Of a stretch of 64,000 nt of DNA, positions 31,993-39,774 are shown piece by piece (position 1 is the stretch's first letter; every line of letters starts with the position of its first letter). The DNA comes from HRBIN16 sp049969495 (GTDB lineage Bacteria > Armatimonadota > HRBIN16). The position numbers and the translations under genes were made by a program. Under the pieces are notes generated by a model. That model was given only the letters and a program-made list of their open reading frames with translations. It was not told the DNA's origin and did not search any database. The stretch covers positions 11,508 to 75,507 of the forward strand of contig JBMFOT010000005.1 of assembly GCA_049969495.1 (NCBI GenBank), read 5' to 3'.

Positions 31993-33163
31993 TGAAATCA
32001 CCCAGAACGTCGCCAGAGCACAAACCACCCTGCGCGTGCTGTGCGCCTACGGCAATAAGGTGGGACGGTGTAGCACCAACCGGCTGGATACCGATTCCAT
32101 CCGCGAGGCGGTAAAGCGTGCTGAGGAGATGGCGCGTGTCGCAGAACCCGACACGGAGTTTCTCCCCCCGCCAGAACCTGCGATGTATCGCCCGATACAG
32201 GCGTATGCAGACGGTACCGCACACGCTACCCCTGAAGACCGTGCCCGCGTGGTAAGGCAGGTCATCGGCGAAGCGAAGTCGCGAGCGCTGAAGACGGCGG
32301 GAAGCTTCGCGACGAACTCCAGCGTCGTGGCGGTCGCAAATAACAAGGGACTGTTTGGTTTCCATACCGCCACGCAGGCATCGCTGGTATGCACCATGAT
32401 GGCGGAGGACGGCAGTGGCTGGGTTGAGCAGACGCATGAGGATATGAACGCCATCTCCCCGGAGGCGGTCGCTAAGCGAGCCGCCGACAAGGCGGAAGCG
32501 GCGCGTCACCCACGAGAGGTCCCGCCGGGCGATTATACGGTGGTGCTGGAACCGGCGGCGGTGGCGGAACTGCTAGCCTATATGGCGTGGAGCATGGACG
32601 CCAAAGCCGCCGACGAAGGGCGTTCCGCCTTTACCGGGAAGGAAGGAACCGCCGTCGGGAACAATCTGGTCACCCTGCAGTCCCTGCCCGCGCATCCCGA
32701 GTGCCCAGCAGAGCCTTTCTTCGACGATGGGATGCCCACGTCGGATGTGACGTGGATAGAGCAGGGCGTGCTGAAGACGCTGGTGTACAGCCGATTCTGG
32801 GCGCACAAGCAAGGTAAAACCTTCACCGGTCCCCCATCCAATCTCATCCTGCAGGGTGGAAGCCACTCGCTGGATGAACTGGTAGCGCAGGTGGAGGACG
32901 GTCTGCTCATCACGCGATTCTGGTACATTCGCTTCGTAGACCCGATGCAACTGTTGTTGACCGGTATGACACGTGACGGGGTGTATCGCATTAAAGGGGG
33001 TAAAGTCACTCATGCGGTGAAAAACCTGCGATTCAATGAAAGTCCGCTGGTCGTGCTCCAGAACGTGCAGTCGCTGGGCATTCCGCAGCGTGTGGAGGGT
33101 AGACTGCTTGTGCCACCGGTGGTGGTGAACAACTTCACGTTCAGCAGCACGACCACCTTCTGA
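31877..33163 (+). CDS. TldD/PmbA family metalloprotease-like protein
   Basis: A 428-residue protein starting at ATG with GGAGG upstream. It has the PmbA/TldE-like fold: EHVQVNLYGAREASTRYANN at the N-terminus, the central TATQASLVCTMMAEDGSGWV and the C-terminal FFDDGMPTSDVTWIEQGVLK and TRDGVYRIKGGKVTHAVKN. It lacks the HExxxH zinc motif that marks TldD, as expected of the non-catalytic TldE/PmbA half. The TldD partner is not in the window. TldD/TldE pairs process small peptides and cleave leader peptides of modified ones. The gene starts inside the read-through part of the transposase remnant frame. Confidence 0.88.
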   Translation: MNEKEAREICEKAIAFSEAEHVQVNLYGAREASTRYANNEITQNVARAQTTLRVLCAYGNKVGRCSTNRLDTDSIREAVKRAEEMARVAEPDTEFLPPPEPAMYRPIQAYADGTAHATPEDRARVVRQVIGEAKSRALKTAGSFATNSSVVAVANNKGLFGFHTATQASLVCTMMAEDGSGWVEQTHEDMNAISPEAVAKRAADKAEAARHPREVPPGDYTVVLEPAAVAELLAYMAWSMDAKAADEGRSAFTGKEGTAVGNNLVTLQSLPAHPECPAEPFFDDGMPTSDVTWIEQGVLKTLVYSRFWAHKQGKTFTGPPSNLILQGGSHSLDELVAQVEDGLLITRFWYIRFVDPMQLLLTGMTRDGVYRIKGGKVTHAVKNLRFNESPLVVLQNVQSLGIPQRVEGRLLVPPVVVNNFTFSSTTTF

Positions 33164-33233
33164 GGTCAGGCACAGAAGGAGATACATCTTGCGTAACGAA
33201 ACATGTAACGCATCCGCAAATCAAGGAGGAACC

Positions 33234-34256
33234 ATGAGAAGTATCTGGCTGAACGGCATAGTCGCTGCATCGCTTGTGCTGGCGTGGAGTAGCGCGGTAT
33301 GGGCGCAGGCGAAACCACCGGCCCAGAAGCCCGCACCGAAGCCAACTCCTGCCGCGTCGAACGTGGTGGGGCGAGTAGGTGGGGCGGTCATCACACGCGA
33401 CGAGATGCTCCGAACGCTGGAAGCGTGGTACGGTCCGCAGGTGGTAGAGGACCTGATTTCGCTGAAGATTGTCGAGCAGGAGGCGAAGAAGTACGGTATC
33501 ACCGCCACCGCAGCGGAGGTCAACCAGCGATATAACGAGGCGATTGACGGGATGCGCGCGCGCGTTCCGCCGGGCGCGGATGTATACGTGGAGCTGGCAA
33601 AACAGGGCTGGACCCGGGCGCACATGGAAGCGGTGCTGAGACGTGCCTTGTTGCTGGAGAAGCTGGTGGCTCGCACCGTGCGCGATACCGACTTCATTCA
33701 GGCGCGTCACATCCTGATACAGCCGCAGATGCCCGCCATCTCCCCGGACCAGAACGTGAGCGCGGAGGAACGACAGAAGATGTTCGCCGAGGTGCGTGCG
33801 AAGGCGGAGGAAGAGGCGAAGACAAAGGCGTGGAAGGTGTATGAAGAAATCAAGGCGGGTAAGGACTTTGCCGAAGCGGCGAAGGAGTACTCCGACGACC
33901 GTTCGAACAAGGACAAAGGCGGCGACCTGGGGGCTTTCGCGCGTGGTATGATGGTGCCGGAGTTCGAACAGGCGGCTTTCTCGCTGAAGCCGGGCGAGAT
34001 TAGCGAACCGGTCAAAACACCGTACGGCTGGCACATCATCAAGGTGGAGAAGCTGGGTAAGGACATCCCTGCGGTGGAGAAGGCGAGATTGACACAAACC
34101 ATCGTGCGCCAGCGCATGGGGCAGTACTATCAGGATTTGCTGAAACGGGCGAACGGGCAGAATCTGTTGCTGCCGAAACCCTCGGCGGAGGCACAACCCC
34201 GCACACCGAGAATGGGTACTCCGGCAGTGCCACCTCCGCCACCACCGAATCGATAG
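33234..34256 (+). CDS. Parvulin-type peptidyl-prolyl isomerase, exported
   Basis: The 340-residue product starts at ATG 33234 with AAGGAGGAA upstream. A signal peptide (GIVAASLVLAWSSAVWAQA) and a Lys/Pro/Ala linker precede a SurA-like N-terminal domain (about 45-150). The rotamase domain follows (about 155-300): QARHILIQ, YSDDRSNKDKGGDLGAFARG and EFEQAAFSLKPGEISEPV, ending with TPYGWHIIKVE. The C-terminus is Pro-rich. The protein should help fold exported proteins in the periplasm. It follows the pmbA-like gene by 70 bases. Confidence 0.92.
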   Translation: MRSIWLNGIVAASLVLAWSSAVWAQAKPPAQKPAPKPTPAASNVVGRVGGAVITRDEMLRTLEAWYGPQVVEDLISLKIVEQEAKKYGITATAAEVNQRYNEAIDGMRARVPPGADVYVELAKQGWTRAHMEAVLRRALLLEKLVARTVRDTDFIQARHILIQPQMPAISPDQNVSAEERQKMFAEVRAKAEEEAKTKAWKVYEEIKAGKDFAEAAKEYSDDRSNKDKGGDLGAFARGMMVPEFEQAAFSLKPGEISEPVKTPYGWHIIKVEKLGKDIPAVEKARLTQTIVRQRMGQYYQDLLKRANGQNLLLPKPSAEAQPRTPRMGTPAVPPPPPPNR

Positions 34257-34295
34257 CGTTCTTGTAGAACATATCTGTGAGGAGGAGGAGCAACC

Positions 34296-35462
34296 ATGAG
34301 TAAGCGCAAGCTGAACGTGGCGCTAATCGGCTACCAGTTTATGGGCAAAGCGCACAGTAACGCCTATCGACAGGTCGCTCGTTTCTTCGACGACCTGGAA
34401 GTGGAACCGGTGCTCAAGGTCATCTGCGGGCGCAATGAAGAGAACGTGCGCAAAGCCGCGCAGAAATACGGCTGGGAAGAGTACGACACCTCGTGGGAGC
34501 GCGTGGTAGAGCGCAAGGACATCGACCTGGTGGACGTATCGGTGCCGGGCAACATGCACGCACCCATCGCTATCGCTGCGGCGAACGCGGGCAAGATGGT
34601 GCTGTGCGAGAAGCCGCTCGCGAACACGCTGGCAGAAGCCCGACAGATGTACGAGGCGGTGCAGAAAAACAAAGTGCCCAACGCGCTGTGTCACAACTAT
34701 CGCTTTGCTCCGGCGGTACAGCTCGCTAAACAGCTTATCGATGAGGGGCGCATCGGCAAGATTTACCACTTCCGCGGCACCTACCTGCAGGACTGGATTG
34801 TCGACCCCAACTTCCCCCTGGTGTGGCGACTGCAGAAAGAGGTGGCAGGTTCGGGAGCACACGGTGACCTGAACGCACACCTGATCGACATGGCACGCTT
34901 CCTCGTGGGCGAAATCGCCGAAGTATCGGGCATGATGGAGACCTTCATCAAGCAACGGCCGAAGCTGGCGGCTGCCGATGACCGCCTAGGTGGCGTTGCC
35001 AGCAGCGAGATGGGGGAGGTGACCGTGGACGACGCCGCGCTGTTCCTGGTGCGCTTCGAGAACGGCGCCATCGGTAGCATCGAAGCCACCCGCTTCGCGC
35101 TGGGACGTAAGAACTATAACCGATTCGAAATTAACGGCAGCAAGGGGAGCCTCGTGTTCAACTTGGAGCGGATGAATGAGCTGGAGGTGTACTTGCAGGA
35201 CGATCCACCACATATCCGGGGCTTCCGCGTGGTGCAGGCAAGCGACAGTGTACACCCCTTCATGAGTGCATGGTGGCCTGTCGGGCATATTATCGGCTAC
35301 GAGCACACGTTCATCAACCTCGTCTACACCATGCTGAAGGCGTTCGACAAGGGGGAGCAGTTCAAGCCGAACTTTGAGGACGGCGTGCGCAATCAGGCGG
35401 TGCTCGAAGCGGTCGACATCTCCAGCCAGCAAAAACGCTGGGTGAGTATCTCGGAACTGTAG
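34296..35462 (+). CDS. Gfo/Idh/MocA family oxidoreductase
   Basis: A 388-residue NAD(P)-dependent oxidoreductase: N-terminal Rossmann fold LNVALIGYQFMGKAHSNAYR, the family motif MVLCEKPLANTLAEA, and HGDLNAHLIDMARFLVGEI, with the conserved Asp-x3-His-like active-site region replaced by DLNAHLID. The C-terminal beta-sheet domain is complete. Family members oxidise sugars, inositols or similar alcohols. The substrate is not evident. It lies 39 bases after the parvulin gene with its own GGAGGAGGAG site. Confidence 0.93.
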   Translation: MSKRKLNVALIGYQFMGKAHSNAYRQVARFFDDLEVEPVLKVICGRNEENVRKAAQKYGWEEYDTSWERVVERKDIDLVDVSVPGNMHAPIAIAAANAGKMVLCEKPLANTLAEARQMYEAVQKNKVPNALCHNYRFAPAVQLAKQLIDEGRIGKIYHFRGTYLQDWIVDPNFPLVWRLQKEVAGSGAHGDLNAHLIDMARFLVGEIAEVSGMMETFIKQRPKLAAADDRLGGVASSEMGEVTVDDAALFLVRFENGAIGSIEATRFALGRKNYNRFEINGSKGSLVFNLERMNELEVYLQDDPPHIRGFRVVQASDSVHPFMSAWWPVGHIIGYEHTFINLVYTMLKAFDKGEQFKPNFEDGVRNQAVLEAVDISSQQKRWVSISEL

Positions 35463-35477
35463 GCCGGCGCATCTCGA

Positions 35478-35541
35478 AGCACACGGATAGGCACGGATGA
35501 GACGGATTAGCGCGGATACTATCCGTGTTCATCCGTGTGCG
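35478..35541. repeat. Interspersed repeat of ATCCGTG units
   Basis: The run CACACGGATAGGCACGGATG, then AGACGGATTAGCGCGGATA, and ATCCGTGTTCATCCGTGTG contains several direct and inverted copies of CGGAT/ATCCG and forms a partly palindromic unit. Only one copy lies in this window. It fills the gap after the oxidoreductase gene. Confidence 0.55.
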
Positions 35542-35634
35542 TTTTTCCCCCGAAGGACACGGATTGACGCAGGACTCCCGCTTTCCCCGCCGAAATAAAG
35601 AAAAAAACATTACCACACAAAGGGGGTGGTTCCC

Positions 35635-36366
35635 ATGGCGACCGTGGTGGTCAGCGTGGACTGCGCGGCGGCAAACCAGGGACAGTGTTACACACCCGAA
35701 CTGGTGCGCGTCGCGGAAGAGTTCCACGTGCCCATGACATGGTTCATCACCGTATCCGCAAGCGACCCAATGAGCAACATCATGCTCTACCACCGTGAGT
35801 ATCTGCACCGAATCCCCTCCTGGCATGAAATCGGTCTGCGCGTGCACTTTCAGAGCAACGGTAACTACATCGCCGACGAACGAGAGCGTGCCATGCTGAT
35901 TCAGGAAGGCAAAGACCTGCTCAAGCAGTGCCATGTCAAGCCCACAGCGTTTCGCGCGGCGGATTATGCCCTGCAGGCTTCCGACTTGCGTTATCTGGAG
36001 GACATCGGCATTGTGGTGGACGGGACACCGGCACCCGGCGTCGTCATAGAGGGCAGAGCGGACTGGAGCGGTGCTCCTGCCCAGCCGTACCACCCTGCAT
36101 ACAACGACCTGAAGGCGCAGGGTGATGCAAAGCTGTTACTGGTGCCTCTGGCGACACACGAGGGGCAGGCGGCATATCTGGACATGGAATGGGGTTTCCT
36201 GCAAACGATTATGGAGCGCTATCTTCAGCAGAGCTCGGTCATCAGCATTGCAGCACGCGATTGGGCGAACGGGGTGGCGAACTGGCGCAGCTGCGTGCAG
36301 TTTCTGCGCGGGCGCGGCTGTCGCTTCGTGACGCTATCGCAACTGGCTTCCGAGTGGGGTAGGTAG
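35635..36366 (+). CDS. Polysaccharide deacetylase-like protein
   Basis: A 243-residue protein starting at ATG 35635 behind AAAGGGGGTGG. It keeps the NodB-like pattern in weak form: VVVSVDCAAANQG for motif 1, SWHEIGLRVHFQS for motif 2, and KPTAFRAADYALQ for motif 3. The first Asp and the motif 2 His are present, but the second histidine of HxxxH is altered (HEIGLRVH). The C-terminal LEDIGIVVDGTP and SVISIAARDWANGV complete a barrel. It may remove acyl groups from a carbohydrate, or have lost activity. No signal peptide is present. Confidence 0.72.
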   Translation: MATVVVSVDCAAANQGQCYTPELVRVAEEFHVPMTWFITVSASDPMSNIMLYHREYLHRIPSWHEIGLRVHFQSNGNYIADERERAMLIQEGKDLLKQCHVKPTAFRAADYALQASDLRYLEDIGIVVDGTPAPGVVIEGRADWSGAPAQPYHPAYNDLKAQGDAKLLLVPLATHEGQAAYLDMEWGFLQTIMERYLQQSSVISIAARDWANGVANWRSCVQFLRGRGCRFVTLSQLASEWGR

Positions 36367-36378
36367 CGCATTGGGGGG

Positions 36379-36654
36379 CTACCACGCGATATGAAAACTG
36401 CTGTATACACCCGTGGCGTCCCCCCACTGCACCGACACGTCGGTCACCCGTGCCGCAGGCGGGCCCTGTCTCAATAAGGTGAGCAGTTGGTTCAGCGACT
36501 TTTCGTCGCCTTCTGCAATCACCTCCACCTGTCCGGATGGCAGGTTGCGCACTGTGCCGTCTAGTCCCAGAGCGCGGGCGTATCGCAGCACAAAGGCGCG
36601 GTAACCCACGTTCTGCACCCGCCCCGAAACCAGCGCGACCATCCGTTTGCGCAT
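36379..36654 (-). CDS. acyP: Acylphosphatase
   Basis: A 91-residue enzyme that hydrolyses acyl phosphates such as acetyl phosphate. It carries the signature GRVQNVGYRAFV (residues 11-22) with the catalytic Arg and the second motif GTVRNLPSGQVEVIAEGDEK with the catalytic Asn. The ATG follows the HDOD stop codon by 5 bases, so it is the third gene of the DUF4380-HDOD-acyP operon. Confidence 0.95.
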   Translation of the reverse strand: MRKRMVALVSGRVQNVGYRAFVLRYARALGLDGTVRNLPSGQVEVIAEGDEKSLNQLLTLLRQGPPAARVTDVSVQWGDATGVYSSFHIAW

Positions 36655-36659
36655 GGCGG

Positions 36660-37562
36660 TTACGTCACCCCGAAGGCAGATTGCGCCTCGATAACCTCCT
36701 TCGCCACCACGAGGCGTATCGGTTCATATTGTTCTTCGGGGATAGCGAGGAACTCCTTCACCGCAGGGTCCATTTCATGCTGGATGCCCGGTATCAACAC
36801 GCCTATCTCCGCCTGATTCACCAGGCAATTGGCGGCGTGGACCAGCGCAGTCGGCTCAAACAGCTCTTTATCCGCCTGAGAAGGGTTGTGATGGTAAGCG
36901 ATGCCGGCGCGAATGGCGGCCGGCAGGTTCCATTTTTGGGCGGCAAATTCGCCCAGTTCGGTATGCGTGGAACCCAGCACCTTCGACTCCATCGCCAGTA
37001 TCTCTTCCACCGTACCAGAGGTGACCTCCATACTGCGCGAGATGAACACGTCCATCTCTTCGGGCAGGAACTGGTCGGCGATGAGTTTACCGATGTCGTG
37101 CAGCAATCCGGCGAGGAACACCTCCTCGTCCCATTTGGAGCGTTTCAAGCGCGCCAGCACCCTGCCCGCAATGGCGGTTGCCAGAGAATGCCGCCAGTAC
37201 TCCTGACGGTTGAAGCGCGACTTGCGCTGGCGAGCGTGCACCATCGCATGGAAGGTCAACGACATCACGATGGTGCGGATGGTGTTCATGCCCAGCACGG
37301 CGATGGCGCGGCTGACGGTAGATATTCTACCGTTCCCACCGTAGTAGGCAGAGTTCGCCATGCGCAATACCTTCGCCGCGAGTGCAGCATCCTGCGTGAT
37401 GACCCTCTCGAAGTCGCGTGTGGAAGCGCGCGGGTCATCTATCAGCTTCATCACCTGCACGGTGACGTGTGGCAAGGGCGGAAGCCCCACCGCACGCGAT
37501 ATTCTTATGCCGAGAGCATCCCGATCGTTCACATTCTTGATTATCGGTAAACGACGGGGCAA
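36660..37562 (-). CDS. HDOD domain protein
   Basis: A 300-residue cytoplasmic protein that starts at TTG with AAGGC upstream. The HDOD domain spans about 20-230: LPPLPHVTVQVMKLIDDPR, VITQDAALAAKVLRMANSAY, the HD-like ALHDIGK-type motif FLAGLLHDIGKLIADQF, and AAIRAGIAYHHNP. HDOD proteins bind signalling nucleotides or partner proteins, often in chemotaxis or stress pathways, and this class usually lacks phosphohydrolase activity. A few catalytic-looking residues (HD) are kept. It has no other fused domain. Confidence 0.9.
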   Translation of the reverse strand: MPRRLPIIKNVNDRDALGIRISRAVGLPPLPHVTVQVMKLIDDPRASTRDFERVITQDAALAAKVLRMANSAYYGGNGRISTVSRAIAVLGMNTIRTIVMSLTFHAMVHARQRKSRFNRQEYWRHSLATAIAGRVLARLKRSKWDEEVFLAGLLHDIGKLIADQFLPEEMDVFISRSMEVTSGTVEEILAMESKVLGSTHTELGEFAAQKWNLPAAIRAGIAYHHNPSQADKELFEPTALVHAANCLVNQAEIGVLIPGIQHEMDPAVKEFLAIPEEQYEPIRLVVAKEVIEAQSAFGVT

Positions 37563-37582
37563 ATAGAAGAGCCTTCTTGAGC

Positions 37583-38581
37583 CTATTGAACCAGATTCTC
37601 CGTCTGCTGCACCAGCGGGAGGAGTTTGGCGTCGATGTCCGCCTCCTGCTCGCCCACCTCTGCTTTGAACAGGAACCAGTGCTCCACGTGCTCTGCCGAG
37701 CCGCCGGCAGGTATCTTGCTGAACGCGCCCAGCGTCTCCAGCTCCAGCATGTCGGCGTTGGTGAAAACTTCGGTGTTACAACCGTAGTCCGGGTAGGTTG
37801 CAGCAGGGTTATAGGCATAGCGTTTGAGGAACACCTCGCCCTTCAGCACGTACGCCGCCCAGCCCTGCTTGTTGAGCATACCCACTTTCTGCTTGCCCCT
37901 GTCGTCGGGAGGGACGGTGGGGTCTTGCTTCAGCTGGATGTACTTCGTGCCCCAGACCCAGCGGGGGTCACGCATGTTGGTGTAGTGCCACAGCACCAGC
38001 GGACGCGCGGGCAAAAGGTATTGCGAGTGGGGGATGTACGGTTCCTGTGGGAAGATGGCTCTGCCCCCCTGTGCCATGAACGTCAGGCACCATGGCGCGG
38101 CTTCGATGTCCCACAGGTTCCTGTTTATGAGCCGATGAGTGAGCTTTACGTGGTTTTCCGTCGGCGACAGCGTTATCTCTATCTGCTTGACGATGCCGGT
38201 GGAGGGCTCCACCGCCTGCGTCAGGGTGAGCGTCTTTCCGTCCCAGCTGTACTGCACCGGGTCGTTGTCGGGCGAATAGGTGCGGGGCATCTGTTCCGGC
38301 GCGTGCCATAGTCTGTGTCCACCGTAGGGTCGCCACTCGTTGCCCCCCGTCTTGCCCATGTCGTTCTTGAACTCGTGGAACAGGTTTTGACCGCCCACGA
38401 AGGCGCAGCGGATGACACGCGGACCCACGTCTGTGGTGACAATCAACTCGATGCGTCCGTTGCTCAAGCGGATGCAGTTTGCCCAACCGCCATAGTTGAC
38501 CTTCTCCTCAAACTGTATCTGCCCTGCCGATGCCGCCGACAGCAGGGCGGGGAGGAATAAACCGACGGTTCGCCATGTCAT
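37583..38581 (-). CDS. DUF4380 domain secreted protein
   Basis: A 332-residue exported protein (signal peptide LFLPALLSAASAG) starting at ATG 38581, with AAAGGAGG upstream. The body (GGWANCIRLSNGRIELIVTT, then DVGPRVIRCAFVGGQNLFHEF, WCLTFMAQGGRAIFPQEPY, LPARPLVLWHYTN) matches the DUF4380 family, which has an aldose-1-epimerase-like beta-sandwich fold. It may bind or modify a sugar outside the cell. It is the first gene of a DUF4380-HDOD-acyP operon, although the three products have no obvious link. Confidence 0.85.
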   Translation of the reverse strand: MTWRTVGLFLPALLSAASAGQIQFEEKVNYGGWANCIRLSNGRIELIVTTDVGPRVIRCAFVGGQNLFHEFKNDMGKTGGNEWRPYGGHRLWHAPEQMPRTYSPDNDPVQYSWDGKTLTLTQAVEPSTGIVKQIEITLSPTENHVKLTHRLINRNLWDIEAAPWCLTFMAQGGRAIFPQEPYIPHSQYLLPARPLVLWHYTNMRDPRWVWGTKYIQLKQDPTVPPDDRGKQKVGMLNKQGWAAYVLKGEVFLKRYAYNPAATYPDYGCNTEVFTNADMLELETLGAFSKIPAGGSAEHVEHWFLFKAEVGEQEADIDAKLLPLVQQTENLVQ

Positions 38582-38678
38582 GGGTCACAACACCTCCTTT
38601 GTTTCGTATTGCTGCAAGCCATTCGCGCCCTGCGGCGGGGGTTCCTGCATGATGGCGCTGTTGTGTTTGCCGGCACTA

Positions 38679-38708
38679 TTGACCTCCCATGCGTCCATGG
38701 AGTATACT
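38679..38708 (+). promoter_or_regulatory. Promoter of the CARF-RelE gene
   Basis: TTGACC (38679-38684) and TATACT (38703-38708) are spaced by 18 bases. The predicted leader is about 25 bases and includes GCAGGAGA before the ATG at 38740. Confidence 0.6.
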
Positions 38709-38739
38709 GCAGGCAATATACGGTGCAGGAGACTGGTAT

Positions 38740-39774
38740 ATGCGCACGATTATCGTGACCGTGGGCACTTCGCTGTTGAGCAACGCGGAACGCGCGGGCA
38801 AAGCGGACGACTTGCAAACCTACCTGCGCTTCACCGAGCCGGAAAGGGCAAGCGCCGAAACCAATTCGCTGAGCCGTCTACTCCAGAAAGACGATCGCCT
38901 CGTCTTCCTGCATTCACAAACGGAAGAAGGCAGACGCGCTGCAGAGGCTCTGGCAATCTTTTATAAAAACAACGACCACCTGACCGAGCTGCGCGAGGTC
39001 ACCGACCTGCAGTATCGCGAGAGCCGTTTCAAGATGCGCGGGCTGCGCTCGCTGGTGGCTACACTGGTGGAAATCATCCGCAGAGAGCGTGACGCAGGCA
39101 GGGAAGTGCTGGTGAACGCGACCGGTGGCTTCAAGGCGGAAATCGCCTACGCGACACTGGTTGGGCTGTTGTTCGACGTGCCGGTGTACTACATCCACGA
39201 GGCGTTCCAGGAGATTATCGAACTACCGCCCACACCCATCAGCTGGGATTTCAGCCTGATCGATACCTATGTGGACTTTTTTGACTGGATCAACGCGGAC
39301 GTGCGCCTGACGGTAGAGGTAGACCATCGCCTGCGCCCGCTACCCGATGAAATTCGCCTGCTGCTGGTGGAGGAAGAAGACTACACCATGCTTTCCCCGA
39401 CGGGCGAGGCGTTTTATGAGGCGTACAAGGCGCGTGTAGAGGCGGAGCGACCGACCCCCATCTACCTGCACCAACGGGCTGTGCGTGCATTGAACTCGGC
39501 GGAGCCATCGGTACGGCAGACGCTGCACGAGCGGCTGAAGCATTTGCGCGTTCCTGAAATGCGCAAGCAGAACTCGCACAGTGTGCACGGCAGCGACTGT
39601 CTGGTATACCCCTCCGGGCATGTAGCGGAGCGTGTCCTGTACTATCTGGACGAGCGCGGCAACGTACGCGTCTGCGAGGTGTTCTGGGCGCACAAAGATT
39701 ACGAGAAAGCGCTGGCGGAGGGGGTATACCGCGCACACTATCCGCGCGAGCAGTTCGAGGAGTGGTATCCTTAA
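38740..39774 (+). CDS. CARF-wHTH-RelE protein, type III CRISPR effector-like
   Basis: A 344-residue protein from the ATG at 38740. Residues 1-170 are a CARF domain of the Csm6/APE2256 type: IIVTVGTSLLSNAERAGK, FLHSQTEEGRRAAEALAIFY, VLVNATGGFKAEIAYATLVG (123-142, ring-nucleotide loop) and YYIHEAFQEIIELPPTPISW (150-169). Residues about 200-232 form a winged-helix-like link (LVEEEDYTMLSPTGEAFYEA). Residues about 243-334 resemble RelE mRNA interferases: helical RAVRALNSAEPSVRQTLHER and the beta-sheet VLYYLDERGNVRVCEVFWAH with KDYEKAL. CARF domains bind cyclic oligoadenylates made by Cas10. A CARF-RelE effector (Cami1) cuts mRNA on ribosomes. No cas gene or array lies near. The end overlaps the convergent polymerase gene by 4 bases. 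Confidence 0.85.
   Translation: MRTIIVTVGTSLLSNAERAGKADDLQTYLRFTEPERASAETNSLSRLLQKDDRLVFLHSQTEEGRRAAEALAIFYKNNDHLTELREVTDLQYRESRFKMRGLRSLVATLVEIIRRERDAGREVLVNATGGFKAEIAYATLVGLLFDVPVYYIHEAFQEIIELPPTPISWDFSLIDTYVDFFDWINADVRLTVEVDHRLRPLPDEIRLLLVEEEDYTMLSPTGEAFYEAYKARVEAERPTPIYLHQRAVRALNSAEPSVRQTLHERLKHLRVPEMRKQNSHSVHGSDCLVYPSGHVAERVLYYLDERGNVRVCEVFWAHKDYEKALAEGVYRAHYPREQFEEWYP

Noticed and set aside
36537..37550. 337-codon plus-strand frame over the HDOD gene
   Set aside because: The HDOD motifs on the other strand are convincing; this frame has none.
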